Assembly: GCA_963757335.1 (NCBI GenBank)
Contig: CAVWRJ010000024.1
Span: forward strand, 124,001-188,000
DNA length: 64,000 bases
Origin: DASQPA01 sp963757335
Lineage (GTDB): Bacteria; Acidobacteriota; Thermoanaerobaculia; Multivoradales; UBA5704
Reading direction: 5' to 3'
Part shown: positions 1-9,533 of the stretch, one piece after another
How the letters are laid out: each line of letters starts with the position of its first letter
How positions within the stretch are numbered: position 1 is the stretch's first letter
The notes under the pieces: generated by a model
The model's input: only the letters and a program-made list of their open reading frames with translations
The model's database searches: none
What the model was told of the DNA's origin: nothing
Program-made: the position numbers and the translations under genes

Positions 1-812
1 ACGACGACGGCTCGCTCACCCGAGAGGACCTGGAACGCCTCGCCGCCGGCCTCAGGGAGCCGGCGGTGGTCTCCCGGCGGGAGGCCGACGAGCGGCTGGA
101 GGACCTCCTGGGCGTCCACCCGGCGTGCCGCGCCTTCCGCCGCGAGAACCCGCTGGGCCTGAAGCTTCTCGACACCGTCCTCCTCGCCCCGGCCGGCGAG
201 CTCGCCTACTGCGATTCGGACGTCCTCTTCCTCCGCCCGTTCGCGGGTCTCTTCGCCTTGCCAGAGGGGGCCGGCGCCCTCTTCATGCACGATTCCCAGA
301 ACGCCTACTCGGTCCGCTCCTGGCACCTGCTCAGGGAGCGCCGGCTGCGGCTCGCGGCGCGGGTCAACTCCGGCGTCATTACCTTCCGCAGCCAGCTCTT
401 CGACCTCGATCTTCTGGAGTGGTTTCTGGGGCACCCGGAGTACCGCTTCGCGCCGGTCTGGGTCGAGCAGACCGCCTGGGCCCTCCTCGGCCAGGCGGCC
501 GGCTGCCGGCTGCTCGATCCGGCGGCGGTCGCCTTTCCTGCCGCCGGCCGGGCCCCCGCGGCGGGGACGGTCGCCCTCCACTTCGTCAGCCCCCGGCGGG
601 CGCTCTTCCCGCCGCTCGCAAGTGCGCTCGGCGAGCGGCCGCCGCGTCTTCCGGCGGCATCGGCGGCGTCGGCCGCGCGGGCCACGCGGGCCACGCCGGT
701 CGCGCCGGTCGAAATTCGGAGCTTTGCGGCGGCACGGCTCACCCCTCTGGGGCTGGCGACGACCGAGGCCCGCAGGCGGCTCGGCCGGCTCCTCGATCAG
801 CGGTTCAGATAA
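1..812 (+). CDS. Glycosyltransferase-like protein, 5' partial
   Basis: The reading frame is open from base 3, so the gene begins outside the window; 269 residues are visible. The segment YCDSDVLFLRPF looks like the DxD nucleotide-sugar/metal site of GT-A glycosyltransferases, and it follows a long conserved-looking stretch rather than the extreme N-terminus. The C-terminal part is a low-complexity Ala/Arg/Thr run encoded by a 9-bp tandem repeat (656-709). The gene converges on the minus-strand polysaccharide operon and overlaps its last gene by 16 bp. A role in adding a sugar to the surface polysaccharide is inferred from the fold signature and the neighbourhood; acceptor and donor are unknown. 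Confidence 0.6.
   Translation, partial: DDGSLTREDLERLAAGLREPAVVSRREADERLEDLLGVHPACRAFRRENPLGLKLLDTVLLAPAGELAYCDSDVLFLRPFAGLFALPEGAGALFMHDSQNAYSVRSWHLLRERRLRLAARVNSGVITFRSQLFDLDLLEWFLGHPEYRFAPVWVEQTAWALLGQAAGCRLLDPAAVAFPAAGRAPAAGTVALHFVSPRRALFPPLASALGERPPRLPAASAASAARATRATPVAPVEIRSFAAARLTPLGLATTEARRRLGRLLDQRFR
656..709. repeat. 9-bp tandem repeat, six units, inside the first glycosyltransferase
   Basis: Six consecutive nonamers: GGCATCGGC, GGCGTCGGC, CGCGCGGGC, CACGCGGGC, CACGCCGGT, CGCGCCGGT. The period is exactly 9, so the frame is kept, and the encoded tripeptides are AAS-AAS-AAR-ATR-ATP-VAP-like. Related arrays are listed elsewhere in the window. Confidence 0.75.
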
Positions 813-1555
813 GCGATCGAATCTCCCCCGTTCAAGCCCACGGCATAGCCGCGTTCGACTAGAGAGGCGACGCAGTCGGCGTGCTCCCGGCGGCTCAGGT
901 GCTTGTGCTCGAAGGCGATGATGTGGGCCTTGAGCCCGGCGGCCTGGAACAGTTGGATGATCTCGAAATCGCCGCCCTCGGCATCGATCTGCAGGAGGTC
1001 GATGGTCTTCGACGGCGGTAGCGGCAGCTCGTCGAAGCGGACGCACTGGACCAGCTCGGTCTCGACGAGACTCTCGATGTCCGGGATGACATCGCCATGC
1101 TTGACCACGGTGTCGCGGCGGAACGAGGCGACCTGGGGGGCCCAGGAGGGGAGGTCCGGGCGGCCGCCGCGGATCTTGTAGAGCGGCCGGAGCCCGCTCT
1201 CGGCGGCGACCGCGGCGTTCAAGAGAGTGAGCTGGGGCTGGTCTCCGTAGGTGGCGGAGAGCGCCGCGAAGGCCTCTTTCTGGGGTTCCAGGAGAATGCC
1301 GCGCCATTTGAAGCGGACGACGAAGTCGTGGATCGGATCGTTGGCGAGGCCGTCGAAGGCCCCCACCTGGATGAAGAAGAAATCCTCCGGCGCCGGTTGG
1401 ACCCCCTGTTGGATCAGATGATGGGCGAGGACGTGTTCGAGCGTCAGCCGGAGCTCCGCCTCGCGCTGCTTCAAGAGCGGAGCGGGCAGCCGGCGGAGCT
1501 GGAGACTGAACCGGGCCAGGCTCGCCTTGAGGAGATCGGTGGGCCGGAGGGTCAT
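797..1555 (-). CDS. FkbM family methyltransferase, last gene of the operon
   Basis: A 252-residue protein. The N-terminal part has FFFIQVGAFDG, a variant of the SAM-binding motif I, and the C-terminal half has LLQIDAEGGDFEII, the second hallmark of FkbM-type SAM methyltransferases. Family members O-methylate sugars or lipids. The start codon at 1555 overlaps the stop of the upstream methyltransferase (ATGA), so translation is probably coupled. It is the promoter-distal gene of the minus-strand polysaccharide operon, which suggests methylation of a sugar residue in the polymer. The exact acceptor cannot be read from sequence. Confidence 0.8.
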   Translation of the reverse strand: MTLRPTDLLKASLARFSLQLRRLPAPLLKQREAELRLTLEHVLAHHLIQQGVQPAPEDFFFIQVGAFDGLANDPIHDFVVRFKWRGILLEPQKEAFAALSATYGDQPQLTLLNAAVAAESGLRPLYKIRGGRPDLPSWAPQVASFRRDTVVKHGDVIPDIESLVETELVQCVRFDELPLPPSKTIDLLQIDAEGGDFEIIQLFQAAGLKAHIIAFEHKHLSRREHADCVASLVERGYAVGLNGGDSIAYLNR

Positions 1556-2434
1556 TTCGCAGCGGATCGGAGGACCCGCCAGCCTCGCGGCGCCAGGCGG
1601 GCGAGCACGGAGCCGGGGTCGCGGGTGGCGAGGAAATTCGGCGCTTCGAAGCCGGGGAGGTGGGGGGCGCCGTTCGGCTCCGACAGGATGAGACCGCGGA
1701 GGTCCCTCCCCAAGGCGAAGACGCGGTAGCCGTAGCCGGCGAGAAGCTCGGCGAGGCCCGCTCTCTCCGGGGCATAGGCTTCGTAGACGAGGCTCTACGA
1801 TCCGCCCTTCCCGGAGGGAGTCGGCGGCGCCCTTCAAGACCTGGCCCTCGCCACCCTCGACGTCGATCTTGACCAGGGCGGCGGTCCGGCCCTGGAGGAC
1901 CTGGTCGAGGGTCGTCATCGAGGTGGGGAGAGGGGACTCGCGGTCGGTGATCCGGGCGGTGCCCTGATTGCCCGCGAAGTCGTCGCCGCAGTCGAGGTAG
2001 CACGGGCCGATTCTCTCGCCGAGGGCCGCAGGATAGGTCTCGACGGCGGCCGTCGACTTCCCCTCAAACCGCCGGACGTTCGCGCTCAGGTTAAGGAAGA
2101 CCTGGGGGTGGGGCTCGAAGGCGAGCACCCGTCCGGACGGCCCCGCTCGGAGGGCGAGGAGGCTCGTCATGTAGCCGATGTTGGCGCCGACGTCGATCGC
2201 CAGGTCGCCCGGAGCGAGCAGCCGCCAGAGGGTCTCGCTGACGGCGAGATCGTAGAGGCCGAGGCGCTCGATGGAGCGGCCGATGTCCTCTCGCGTGTCG
2301 ACCTCGATCGGGAGACCCCACGGCAGGGTGACGAGGACCGGCCCGGGAGGGGAGGGGAAGATCCCCTGGAGCAGCCGGCGGGCGCCCTGGCGGGGCCTGA
2401 AGAGATAGTGCGGTTTGAGGATGCGCTCGATCAT
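1552..2434 (-). CDS. FkbM family methyltransferase, one apparent frameshift
   Basis: From the ATG at 2434 the protein carries AIDVGANIGYMTSLLA (SAM motif I) and ALVKIDVEGGEGQVL, both typical of FkbM methyltransferases. Near base 1795 the frame breaks. Downstream, LVYEAYAPERAGLAELL and the rest of the C-terminus lie in the +1 frame and end at a TGA that overlaps the next gene's ATG. The span is 883 bp, which is 294 codons plus one base, so removing a single base (the T in ATCGTAGAGCC is one possibility) restores a 293-residue protein. I think this is a sequencing error, but a real frameshift mutation is not excluded. Likely role: O-methylation of polysaccharide sugars. Confidence 0.75.
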
Positions 2435-2464
2435 GATGGCCGTCCGGCGGGTCGCGACGACCGG

Positions 2465-3559
2465 CTAGCCGCCGCTGAAGGCACCCTTCGGCTTCTCCCG
2501 CCGGACGACCTCCCCCGCCCCCCGCTGCCGGTTGAGCCCGGCCCGGGTCCGCCCCTCCGCGGTCCGGTAGAGCTCCAGGCCGCGGTACATGTCGCAACCG
2601 GCGCAGGTGGCGTTTAAACCTCCCGCCGTGAAGCTCTCCCGCAGCCGCTTCATCTCCGCGCTCGTCCAGATCTCGACCAGGCTCCGTTCGCGGAGGTTGC
2701 CGATGCCTAAATCGGCGACGGCATCCATCGCGGCGACGCAGCTGCAGGCCATCACCGTCCCGTCGGGGAGGACGATGGGGCCGTTGTAGAGCTGGACGCA
2801 GGTTTCGCGGCGGTCGGTCACCACCCGCAGGCGCATGCCCGCCGGCAACGCCTCGCGGGTGACCCGGCCGCCGGCGGAGGTGAAGGACCAGGTGAAATCG
2901 ACGTCCGGCCGGTAGGCGAGGATGGGCTGGAAGTCCGGGTCCTGCATCACCTCCTCGAGCGGCCTGTCGGTACGCAGGCCGATCGTGAGCGTCAGCGGCT
3001 CCGCCCGCTCGCTGTTCTGGCGGGCGAGCTCGAGGACGTTCCGGCGGCAGCGCTCGTAGGCGCTGGAACGGTAGATCCGGCGGTAGGAGGCGGCGTCGAA
3101 CCCGGAGGTGCTGATGGTGATCGAGGTGAGCCCGGAGGAGAGGACCTCGCCGATGCCGTGCTGGTCGAGGAGGATGGCGTTGGTCGTCACCCAGATGCGG
3201 TCGATCTGCGGCTGGGCCCGGAGGTAGCGGACCCGCTCCAGGAAGTCGGGGTGGATGAGCGCATCCCCCACGATCGGGGTGAGGCCGACGCTCCCCCCGC
3301 CGCTCGCGACGAAGTCGTCGACGGCCTTTTTGAAGATCTCCTCCGGCATGAACTGCACCTCCCGCTCCTGGAACTGGTAGGGGCAGAAGAGACAGTTCGC
3401 GTTGCAGAGGTTGGTCAATTCCAGGTGCAGCTCGAACGGGCGGAGCGCCATGCCGGCGAGGGTGTCGTCCAGCGGATAGAGGCGCCCGACGAAGCTGTCG
3501 GCCTTCCGCCGCAGGACCCGGCCGGCCTTTTTGAGGAAAACGCGGTTCGGCAGCTTCAT
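2465..3559 (-). CDS. Radical SAM protein with SPASM-like C-terminus
   Basis: A 364-residue protein. The start at 3559 is chosen because GAGAGGGA lies just upstream. The radical SAM cluster motif is CNANCLFC (Cys52, Cys56, Cys59), inside LELTNLCNANCLFCPYQ. The C-terminal third has several further cysteines (CVQLYNG, MACSCVAAMD, TCAGCDMY), the pattern of a SPASM/twitch domain binding auxiliary iron-sulfur clusters. Such enzymes mature peptides or modify sugars and cofactors. No peptide substrate is next to it. It sits between two FkbM methyltransferases in the polysaccharide operon, so a sugar-modifying step is a fair guess, but the substrate is unknown. Confidence 0.8.
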   Translation of the reverse strand: MKLPNRVFLKKAGRVLRRKADSFVGRLYPLDDTLAGMALRPFELHLELTNLCNANCLFCPYQFQEREVQFMPEEIFKKAVDDFVASGGGSVGLTPIVGDALIHPDFLERVRYLRAQPQIDRIWVTTNAILLDQHGIGEVLSSGLTSITISTSGFDAASYRRIYRSSAYERCRRNVLELARQNSERAEPLTLTIGLRTDRPLEEVMQDPDFQPILAYRPDVDFTWSFTSAGGRVTREALPAGMRLRVVTDRRETCVQLYNGPIVLPDGTVMACSCVAAMDAVADLGIGNLRERSLVEIWTSAEMKRLRESFTAGGLNATCAGCDMYRGLELYRTAEGRTRAGLNRQRGAGEVVRREKPKGAFSGG

Positions 3560-3587
3560 CGGTGGTCCCTCTCCGGTGGTCCGGGAA

Positions 3588-4478
3588 TCACGCCGTTGGC
3601 CAGGAGACTGGCAGATCCTGCGGGTCGCGGGAGGCGGCGAGGAAGTGGACATCGTAGAGACCCTCGACCTCGGAGAGGATCGCGGGGCCGACGGGACCGA
3701 ACCCCCCGGGATGGATGCGAGGGCTCACCTTGGCGACGCAGGCATAGCCGAGGCCGTCGAGGATCGACAGCACGCGGCGGGCCACCGCGGCGCCGTGCAA
3801 CTCGATGAGGAGCCGGGGGCCGCGATCCCGTAGCAGGCGGTCGGCTCCCGCCAGCAGGAGAGCCTCCGCCCCCTCGACGTCGATCTTGATCACGTCGGGG
3901 AGGGGCAGGCCCTCGGCGACGAGGCTGTCGAGGCGGCGGCAGGCGACCCTGGTGACCAGGGGGCCGAGGCCGAGATTCTGGCGGCCCACGCACGGCTCTC
4001 CTCCGGTCACTTGGCTCAAGGTTCCCGAGGTGGACTGCATGTCGTCGACCTGGAACTCGGCGGCGCCGTCCTGGTCGCCCAGTGCGACCGGGAGGACCGT
4101 CACCCGGGAGGCGATATCGCCGAGGGCGAGGTTCCTCGCCAGGAGGTCACGGTTCGACGCCACTGGCTCGAAGGCGATCACCTGGCTCGCCCCGAGGGCG
4201 GTGATCAGGTAGCGGGAGTAGAGCCCGAGGTTGGCGCCGGCATCGTAGACCACGTCTCCGGTGCGGACGAGATGGCGCAGCATGGCGAAGGGGAAGCTCT
4301 CGCTCTCCAGGGGATCGCGCAGCCAGAAGGAGCGATGACGCCGGAGGTGGATGCGCAGCGGCCCGAGGCCCGCGACCTCCACCGTCCAGGGCAGGTCGGG
4401 GACGAGCCGAAGGGCCCAGCGGCCGAGCCGGGGGTGGCTGCGCAGCCGGTAGGCAAGAGAGCGGATGGGGCCGAGCAT
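3588..4478 (-). CDS. FkbM family methyltransferase
   Basis: A 296-residue protein with VVYDAGANLGLYSRYL (motif I), IAFEPVASN after the second strand, and DVIKIDVEGAEALLL, the set expected of FkbM SAM-dependent O-methyltransferases. It lies 11 bp after the carbamoyltransferase and 28 bp before the radical SAM gene in the same operon. One of four FkbM-type genes in this locus, which implies several methylated positions or redundant enzymes. Confidence 0.82.
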   Translation of the reverse strand: MLGPIRSLAYRLRSHPRLGRWALRLVPDLPWTVEVAGLGPLRIHLRRHRSFWLRDPLESESFPFAMLRHLVRTGDVVYDAGANLGLYSRYLITALGASQVIAFEPVASNRDLLARNLALGDIASRVTVLPVALGDQDGAAEFQVDDMQSTSGTLSQVTGGEPCVGRQNLGLGPLVTRVACRRLDSLVAEGLPLPDVIKIDVEGAEALLLAGADRLLRDRGPRLLIELHGAAVARRVLSILDGLGYACVAKVSPRIHPGGFGPVGPAILSEVEGLYDVHFLAASRDPQDLPVSWPTA

Positions 4479-4489
4479 CGGTTCTCCAG

Positions 4490-6293
4490 CTACCCTCTGC
4501 GGACGACGACGTCGCCCAGGACCAGCCGGTCCATGCGGGTGCGCAGGAAGCAGTCGAGCGCCTCGCCGGGGGTGTTGACGATCGGCTCGTTCTCGTTAAA
4601 AGAGGTGTTGAGGAGCATGGGGACGCCGGTCCGCTCGAAGAAGGCATGGATCAGCTTCCAGTAGCGCGGATTGGTGCGCGCCGAGACCGTCTGCAGGCGG
4701 CCGGTGCCGTCGACGTGGGCGACGGCGGGGATGAGCGGCCGCTTCTCGGGGCGGATGGGGTAGACCTTGATCATGAACGGGTCGGGGTAGCCGATCGTGA
4801 ACCACTCGGCCGTCCGCTCCTCTAAGATCGAGGGGGCGAAGGGGCGGAACGACTCGCGGCGTTTGATCTTCAGGTTCAAGAGGTCCTTCATGTCGCCCCG
4901 CCGGGGATCGGCGAGGATCGAACGGTTGCCGAGGGCCCGCGGCCCCCACTCCGAGCGCCCCTGGTACCAGCCGACGACGGCGCCGGCCGCGATCGCCTCC
5001 GCCGTCGCCGCGGCGAGATGGTCTTCGTCCGCCACGGTCTCGACCTGGACTCGATCCGAAGCGCCCTCCCGGCGGAGATCGTAGATCCCATCCCGCCCCC
5101 CAGATTCCGGGAGACGTTCGGCGAGAGCCTGCCGGATCTCCTCCATGCCGTAGCGCGGGCCCCAGTAGCAATGATCCATCACCCACTCCCGGCGTCCGCC
5201 ATGGACCGCGTGGTGGACGTAGAGGGCCGCCCCCAGGGCGGTCCCGGCATCGCCGGCCGCAGCCTGGATGTAGACGTCTTCAATGTCGGTCTGCTCGAAC
5301 AGTTTACCATTTGCGAGCGAGTTCATGGCACAGCCGCCGGCGAGCGTCAGCTTTTTGAGCCCCACCCGCTTCTGGAGCGCCCGGACGAGGGCGAAGAAGC
5401 GCTCCTCGTAGACCCGTTGGAGCGAGGCGGCGAGGTCCATGTGCCGCTGGGTGAGCTCCTCGTCCGGCCGGCGCCGGGGTCCCAGAAGCTCTTCTAAAGC
5501 CGGGGTGAAGACGATCCCTTGAGTCGGCGCGCCGTCCTCCCAGCTCATCTCGACTCCCTCCGAAAGATGGCGGAAGTAGCGGAGGTCGAGCTGGAAGGTG
5601 CCGTCGGGCCGGCCCGGCACGACCTGAGCGATGCGGTCGGCGAATCTGGGCTCGCCGTAGGCCGTAAGGCCCATCACCTTGTACTCGTCGCCGAAATGGA
5701 GGAAGCCCAGGAACTGGGTGAGCGCGGTGTAGAAGAGCCCCAGCGAGTGCGGGAAGCAGACCCGCTGCAGCACCTCGATCGAGCTTCCCCGGCCGACCGC
5801 CAGCATGGTCGAGACGAAGTCGCCGAAACCGTCGACGGTCAGGCAGAGGGCCTCCTCGAAGGGCGAGCAGAAGAAGGCGGAGGCGATGTGGGCCAGGTGG
5901 TGCTCAACAGCATGGAGCCGGGGCGCCTTCCCGCCGAGAGTGCTGGCGATGCGCGCTTCGAGGGTGCCGATCTGGGCCAGGTTCTTGACCCGCGAGGCGG
6001 CCCGGCCGAGGCTCCGCGGGTGGGTGAGGGCCAGGGCTGCCTTCTGCAGGAGGTAGGCCCGGGGCTGCCGCGACACCGCGAGGTCGGTGATGTTGGCCAG
6101 GTCCCGCAGCATTGCCGGCATTGCCGCCCGCCTCCGCCAGGCAGAAGCGGAGCGCCTGCTCCGGGAAACCCGCCCAGTGCTTGATCCGGCGGAAGCGCTC
6201 CTCCTCGACCCCGGCGACGAAACGGCCGTCGACCACCGCCGCCGCCGAGGCGTCGGCGTGGAAGGCCGAGAGGCCCAGGATGCGCCGGGTCAT
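4490..6293 (-). CDS. Carbamoyltransferase (NodU/CmcH type), one apparent frameshift
   Basis: The N-terminus from the ATG at 6293 reads MTRRILGLSAFHADASAA, then VEEERFRRIKHWAGFPEQAL, typical of the Kae1-like first domain. The HAVEHHLAHIASAFF metal-site motif follows, and the C-terminal domain has FRPFAPSILEE and RMDRLVLGDVVV. The frame breaks near 6111-6128, exactly in a 9-bp tandem repeat. The 1,804-bp span is 601 codons plus one base, giving 600 residues when one base is removed, the usual family length. These enzymes transfer a carbamoyl group from carbamoyl phosphate, via carbamoyl-AMP, to a hydroxyl; here the acceptor is probably a sugar of the polysaccharide. Confidence 0.85.
6111..6128. 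repeat. 9-bp tandem repeat in carbamoyltransferase gene
   Basis: ATTGCCGGC followed by ATTGCCGCC; on the coding strand this contains the nonamer GGCAATGCC that also recurs at 54766-54783. The carbamoyltransferase frame breaks at this spot. Confidence 0.6.
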
Positions 6294-6321
6294 GACTTTC
6301 TCCCTGGACCCAGGCGCCGCT

Positions 6322-7200
6322 TCACGGCCGCTCCTCGCGCCGGCTCTCCCGCAGCAGCTCGGCGAGACGCACGTCGACCACCAGCCGGAACCAGAAGGCC
6401 TGGAGGAAGTGGAAGAGGAACCCCGTCCCGCCGTCCAGAATCCCGAGCAGGAAGAAGTAGCGATAGAGGAAATAGAGGCAGGGCCGCAGGAAGAGCGGCA
6501 TCCGGTAGTAACGGGTCTTGAGCCAAAGGGTCCTCTCGTCCGCGGTGCCGAAGAAGCGCGGGGTGAGTTTCCAGGGGAGATTCTGCCGGCGCCGCAGGAG
6601 CTCCTCATGGGCGAAGGCGTCGGCGTAGCGCAGGTGCTTTTGGAGATAGAAGAGGATCTCGTCCTCCTTTTTGTTCCACTCTTCGAGCGGCTGCCGCAGC
6701 CGGCCGACTTTCCCCCGCACGTAGACCCGGGTGTCCTGCTCCACGGGGTCGAGCTCGGAGCGGCTCCTTCTGAAGAGCTTCAGGAGGTACTTGCTGCCAT
6801 AGCCGCCGAAGCGCAGCGGGTGACCGCGGAAGATCTGGCGGCGGCGGATGTAGAAGCCGCTCTCCAGGATCTCGGCAGTCTGCGCGGGGTCGAGGAGCGC
6901 AGCGATCTCCTGCCGGAGCGCCGCGGGGACGGCCTGGTCGGCCTCCAGGATCAGCACCCACTCGTTGCGGAGAGGCAGGTGATCGAGCGCCCACTGGAAG
7001 ATCCAGGGGATGATCCGGGTGTGGTCGTAGGGGAGCTCGACGACCGAATCGGCATAGCGGCAGGCGATCTCTTTCGTCCGGTCGGAGCTCTCCGAGTCGA
7101 TCACGAAGACCTGGTCGGCCCAGCCGTGGACGGAGAGGAGGCAGCGCTCGACGTTTCTCTCTTCGTTGCGGGTAACGACGAGGACGGAGAGGGGGATCAC
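6322..7200 (-). CDS. Family 2 glycosyltransferase
   Basis: A 292-residue protein. The GTG start at 7200 forms a GTGA overlap with the upstream glycosyltransferase. The N-terminus LSVLVVTRNEERNVERCL and the FVIDSESSDRTKEIA segment are classic GT-A family 2, and VLILEADQAVP supplies an acidic motif at the usual DxD position. The C-terminus has hydrophobic stretches (CLYFLYRYFFLLGIL, FLFHFLQAFWFRLVV) that suggest membrane association. It resembles WaaE/KdtX-like transferases. Likely adds a sugar to the lipid-linked repeat unit at the inner face of the cytoplasmic membrane. Confidence 0.83.
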   Translation of the reverse strand: MIPLSVLVVTRNEERNVERCLLSVHGWADQVFVIDSESSDRTKEIACRYADSVVELPYDHTRIIPWIFQWALDHLPLRNEWVLILEADQAVPAALRQEIAALLDPAQTAEILESGFYIRRRQIFRGHPLRFGGYGSKYLLKLFRRSRSELDPVEQDTRVYVRGKVGRLRQPLEEWNKKEDEILFYLQKHLRYADAFAHEELLRRRQNLPWKLTPRFFGTADERTLWLKTRYYRMPLFLRPCLYFLYRYFFLLGILDGGTGFLFHFLQAFWFRLVVDVRLAELLRESRREERP

Positions 7201-8367
7201 CAGGAGGCTCCGGCAGCGTGGGCCGCGGCGCGGGCGGCGGCCTCCTGCAGCGACCGCCAGGCCGCGGGGTAGTCCCAGTGGGCGAGGACGGCGCGGCTCG
7301 CCGCCGCGACCGTCGTGGGATCGAGGGCCAGGGCCGCCTCGACGCGCCGCGCCAGGGCGCGCGGGTCGCCGGCCGGGTAGACCCCGCCGTTTCTCCCCGC
7401 GATCACGAGGTCGTGGGCGGCGCCGACCCGCGACGAGGTGACGACCGGCAGGCCGCAGGCGAGCGCCTCGGCGACCGACACCCCCCAGCGCTCCTCCTGG
7501 ACGGGGTGGACGAAGAGGTCGGCGGCGGCGTAGAGCGCCGGCAGCTCGCCATAGGGGACGTAGCCGAGGAAGCGCACCCGGTCGGAGCCAAGCCCGGTGG
7601 TACCGCCGATAACCTCGACGAGGCGCTCGAGCTCGGGGCGCGCCGGGCCGTCGCCGGCGAGGAGGAGATGGACGTCGGCGGGGAGAAAGGGGAGGGCGCG
7701 GACGAGGTCCCACGGCGCTTCGCGGGGGCTCAGCTTGGCGACCGCGAGGACGGCCTTGGCGCCGGCCGGGAGGCCGAGCCGCGCTCGCGCCGCCGCCCGC
7801 TCGTCGGGGGTGAGCCTTGAAGCGGCGCGGAAGTGCTCGCCGTCCACCGCATAGGGGAAGAGCCCGGTGCGCTCGGACGGCACGCCGCAGGCGGCGAGGT
7901 AGTCGAGGGTCAGGGTGCCCACTCCCAGGAAGAGGTCGTAGAGGCGGAGCAGGAGGGCCGAAAAGAGCAGCAGCTTGCCCGTCCCCGGACCCGCGGCATC
8001 GTCCCATAAGACGGAGTCGAGGCGGAGCGCCGTGGGAACCCCGGCCTGCCGGGCGACGGCGGTGGCCAGGAGGTAGGCTTTCTGGGTGTAGCCGTTGACG
8101 ACCAGCAGGTCGCAGCGCTCCCGGGAGATCTCCGCGGCGAGCCAGCGCCGGCGGCCGCGCGGCGGGCAGACCGCGTACGGATAGCCGCCCAGGAGGTCGA
8201 TCCCCCAGGCGACCTCGTGGCCCAGCTCGGGGTCGAAGACCGGCCGGGCGACGTCCTGGCCGGTGAAGAGAACGCGGAGCTCCGCCGAGCTGGCGGGCTG
8301 TCGCCGCATAGCGGAAGAAGGGCGCCTCGAACTGGGTGGGCCGCTCGACGAGAAAGGTGATCTTCAC
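7197..8367 (-). CDS. Family 4 glycosyltransferase, one apparent frameshift
   Basis: The start is the GTG at 8367, overlapping the upstream stop (GTGA), and the protein opens MKITFLVERPTQFEAPFFRY. Near 8290-8300 the frame shifts by one and continues as ELRVLFTGQDVARPVF through a complete GT-B domain, with LAVAKLSPREAPWDLVRAL, HLLLAGDGPARPEL, VRFLGYVPYGELPALYAAAD and EERWGVSVAEALACGLPVV. The 1,171-bp span is 390 codons plus one base, consistent with one extra base. The two frames together give a standard 389-residue family 4 transferase. Donor sugar unknown. Confidence 0.8.
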
Positions 8368-9533
8368 GCCGCCACTCCGAGGACCGCTGTGTAGACCGCT
8401 TCCATCCGTTCCGCGATCGTCGCCCAGCCGAAGCGCCGAGTTGCCGCCTCCGCTCCGCGCCGGCCCATCTCGGCCCGGCGCTCCGGGTCGTCCAGCAGCT
8501 CGCGGAGCGCGCTGCCGAGGCTACTGGGATCGCCCGCCGCGACGAGTCCGGCGCCGGTTTCGCGGACGACCCCGGCGAGCCCCACCTCCGGGGTGACGAC
8601 GACCGGACAGCCGGCGGCCATCGCTTCGAGGACGGCGTTGCCGAAGTTCTCCGAGTAGGAGGGGAGGACGAGCGCCGCGGCACCGGCGAGGAGGGCGGCC
8701 TTGTCGGCGCCGTGGACCGGCCCCAGGAAGAGGACGCGCTCGGCGACCCCGGTCTCGCCGGCGAGCTGTTCGAGCGGCGCCCGATAGCCCTCCTCGTCGT
8801 TGCCGGCGATGGCGAGCGTCGCTTCGGGGACCTGGGCGAGGGCCGGGAGCAGCCGGTCGAGCCCCTTTTTCCAGCTCACCCGGCCGAGGTAGAGGAGGAG
8901 CGGCGGCCGGGCGAGCGCGGCGCGCACGGCGGGGGAGAGAGCGGCATCGCCGCCGGGCGCGGGCGCCGGCTCGACCCCGTTGGGGACGACGTGGACGGCA
9001 GGGAGCCGGAGACCGAGCCGGGCCGCCTCCTCCCCTTCGAGCGCGCTCGTCACGTGGAGGCCCGCCGCCCGCCCGACCGTCCGGCGCTCGGCGAGCTCGA
9101 TCCACAGGCGCTTCCGGAGCCAGCCCCGCCGGCGCAGGAGATCGCCGACCAGCATGCCGCGCGGGGCGAGGAGGTAGGGGACCCCGGCGCGCCGGGCGGC
9201 GCGGGCGGCGGCGGAGGTCGGCCAGAGGAAGACCGAGTGCAGGTGGACGAGGTCGGTCGCCGGCATGCGCCCGGCGAGGGCGGCCCCCATGGTCGGCGAG
9301 CGGTAGAGCCGGCGGGGGGCGGCTACCGGGAAGTACCAGACGGTCACCCCCTCCAGCTCGACCGGCCTGCCGAGGGGAACGTCGAGCCGCCCCGTGCCGT
9401 GGACGTCGGTGGTGAAGACGGTGACCTCGTGGCCGCGCGCCGCGAGGGCCTTGGCGAGCCCATGGACGGCGTAGATCGGGCCGCCGTGCCGCCAGGCCGG
9501 CAGGTAGGTGGGAACGACGTGGAGGATTCTCAC
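8364..9533 (-). CDS. Family 4 glycosyltransferase
   Basis: A 389-residue intact GT-B enzyme. The GTG start at 9533 overlaps the upstream stop, and the N-terminus RILHVVPTYLPAWRHGGPIY has the glycine-rich acceptor-side loop. The C-terminal nucleotide-binding half shows LLLYLGRVSWKKGLDRLL and SYSENFGNAVLEAMAAGCPVV, the E-x7-E signature of GT4. Part of a run of consecutive transferases with 4-bp start/stop overlaps, which fits ordered assembly of one oligosaccharide. Confidence 0.86.
   Translation of the reverse strand: MRILHVVPTYLPAWRHGGPIYAVHGLAKALAARGHEVTVFTTDVHGTGRLDVPLGRPVELEGVTVWYFPVAAPRRLYRSPTMGAALAGRMPATDLVHLHSVFLWPTSAAARAARRAGVPYLLAPRGMLVGDLLRRRGWLRKRLWIELAERRTVGRAAGLHVTSALEGEEAARLGLRLPAVHVVPNGVEPAPAPGGDAALSPAVRAALARPPLLLYLGRVSWKKGLDRLLPALAQVPEATLAIAGNDEEGYRAPLEQLAGETGVAERVLFLGPVHGADKAALLAGAAALVLPSYSENFGNAVLEAMAAGCPVVVTPEVGLAGVVRETGAGLVAAGDPSSLGSALRELLDDPERRAEMGRRGAEAATRRFGWATIAERMEAVYTAVLGVAA

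Noticed and set aside
1552..2434. Programmed frameshifting as the cause of the split genes
   Set aside because: Breaks are at different sequences without a common slippery site, and in genes of several unrelated families; sequencing error explains them more simply.
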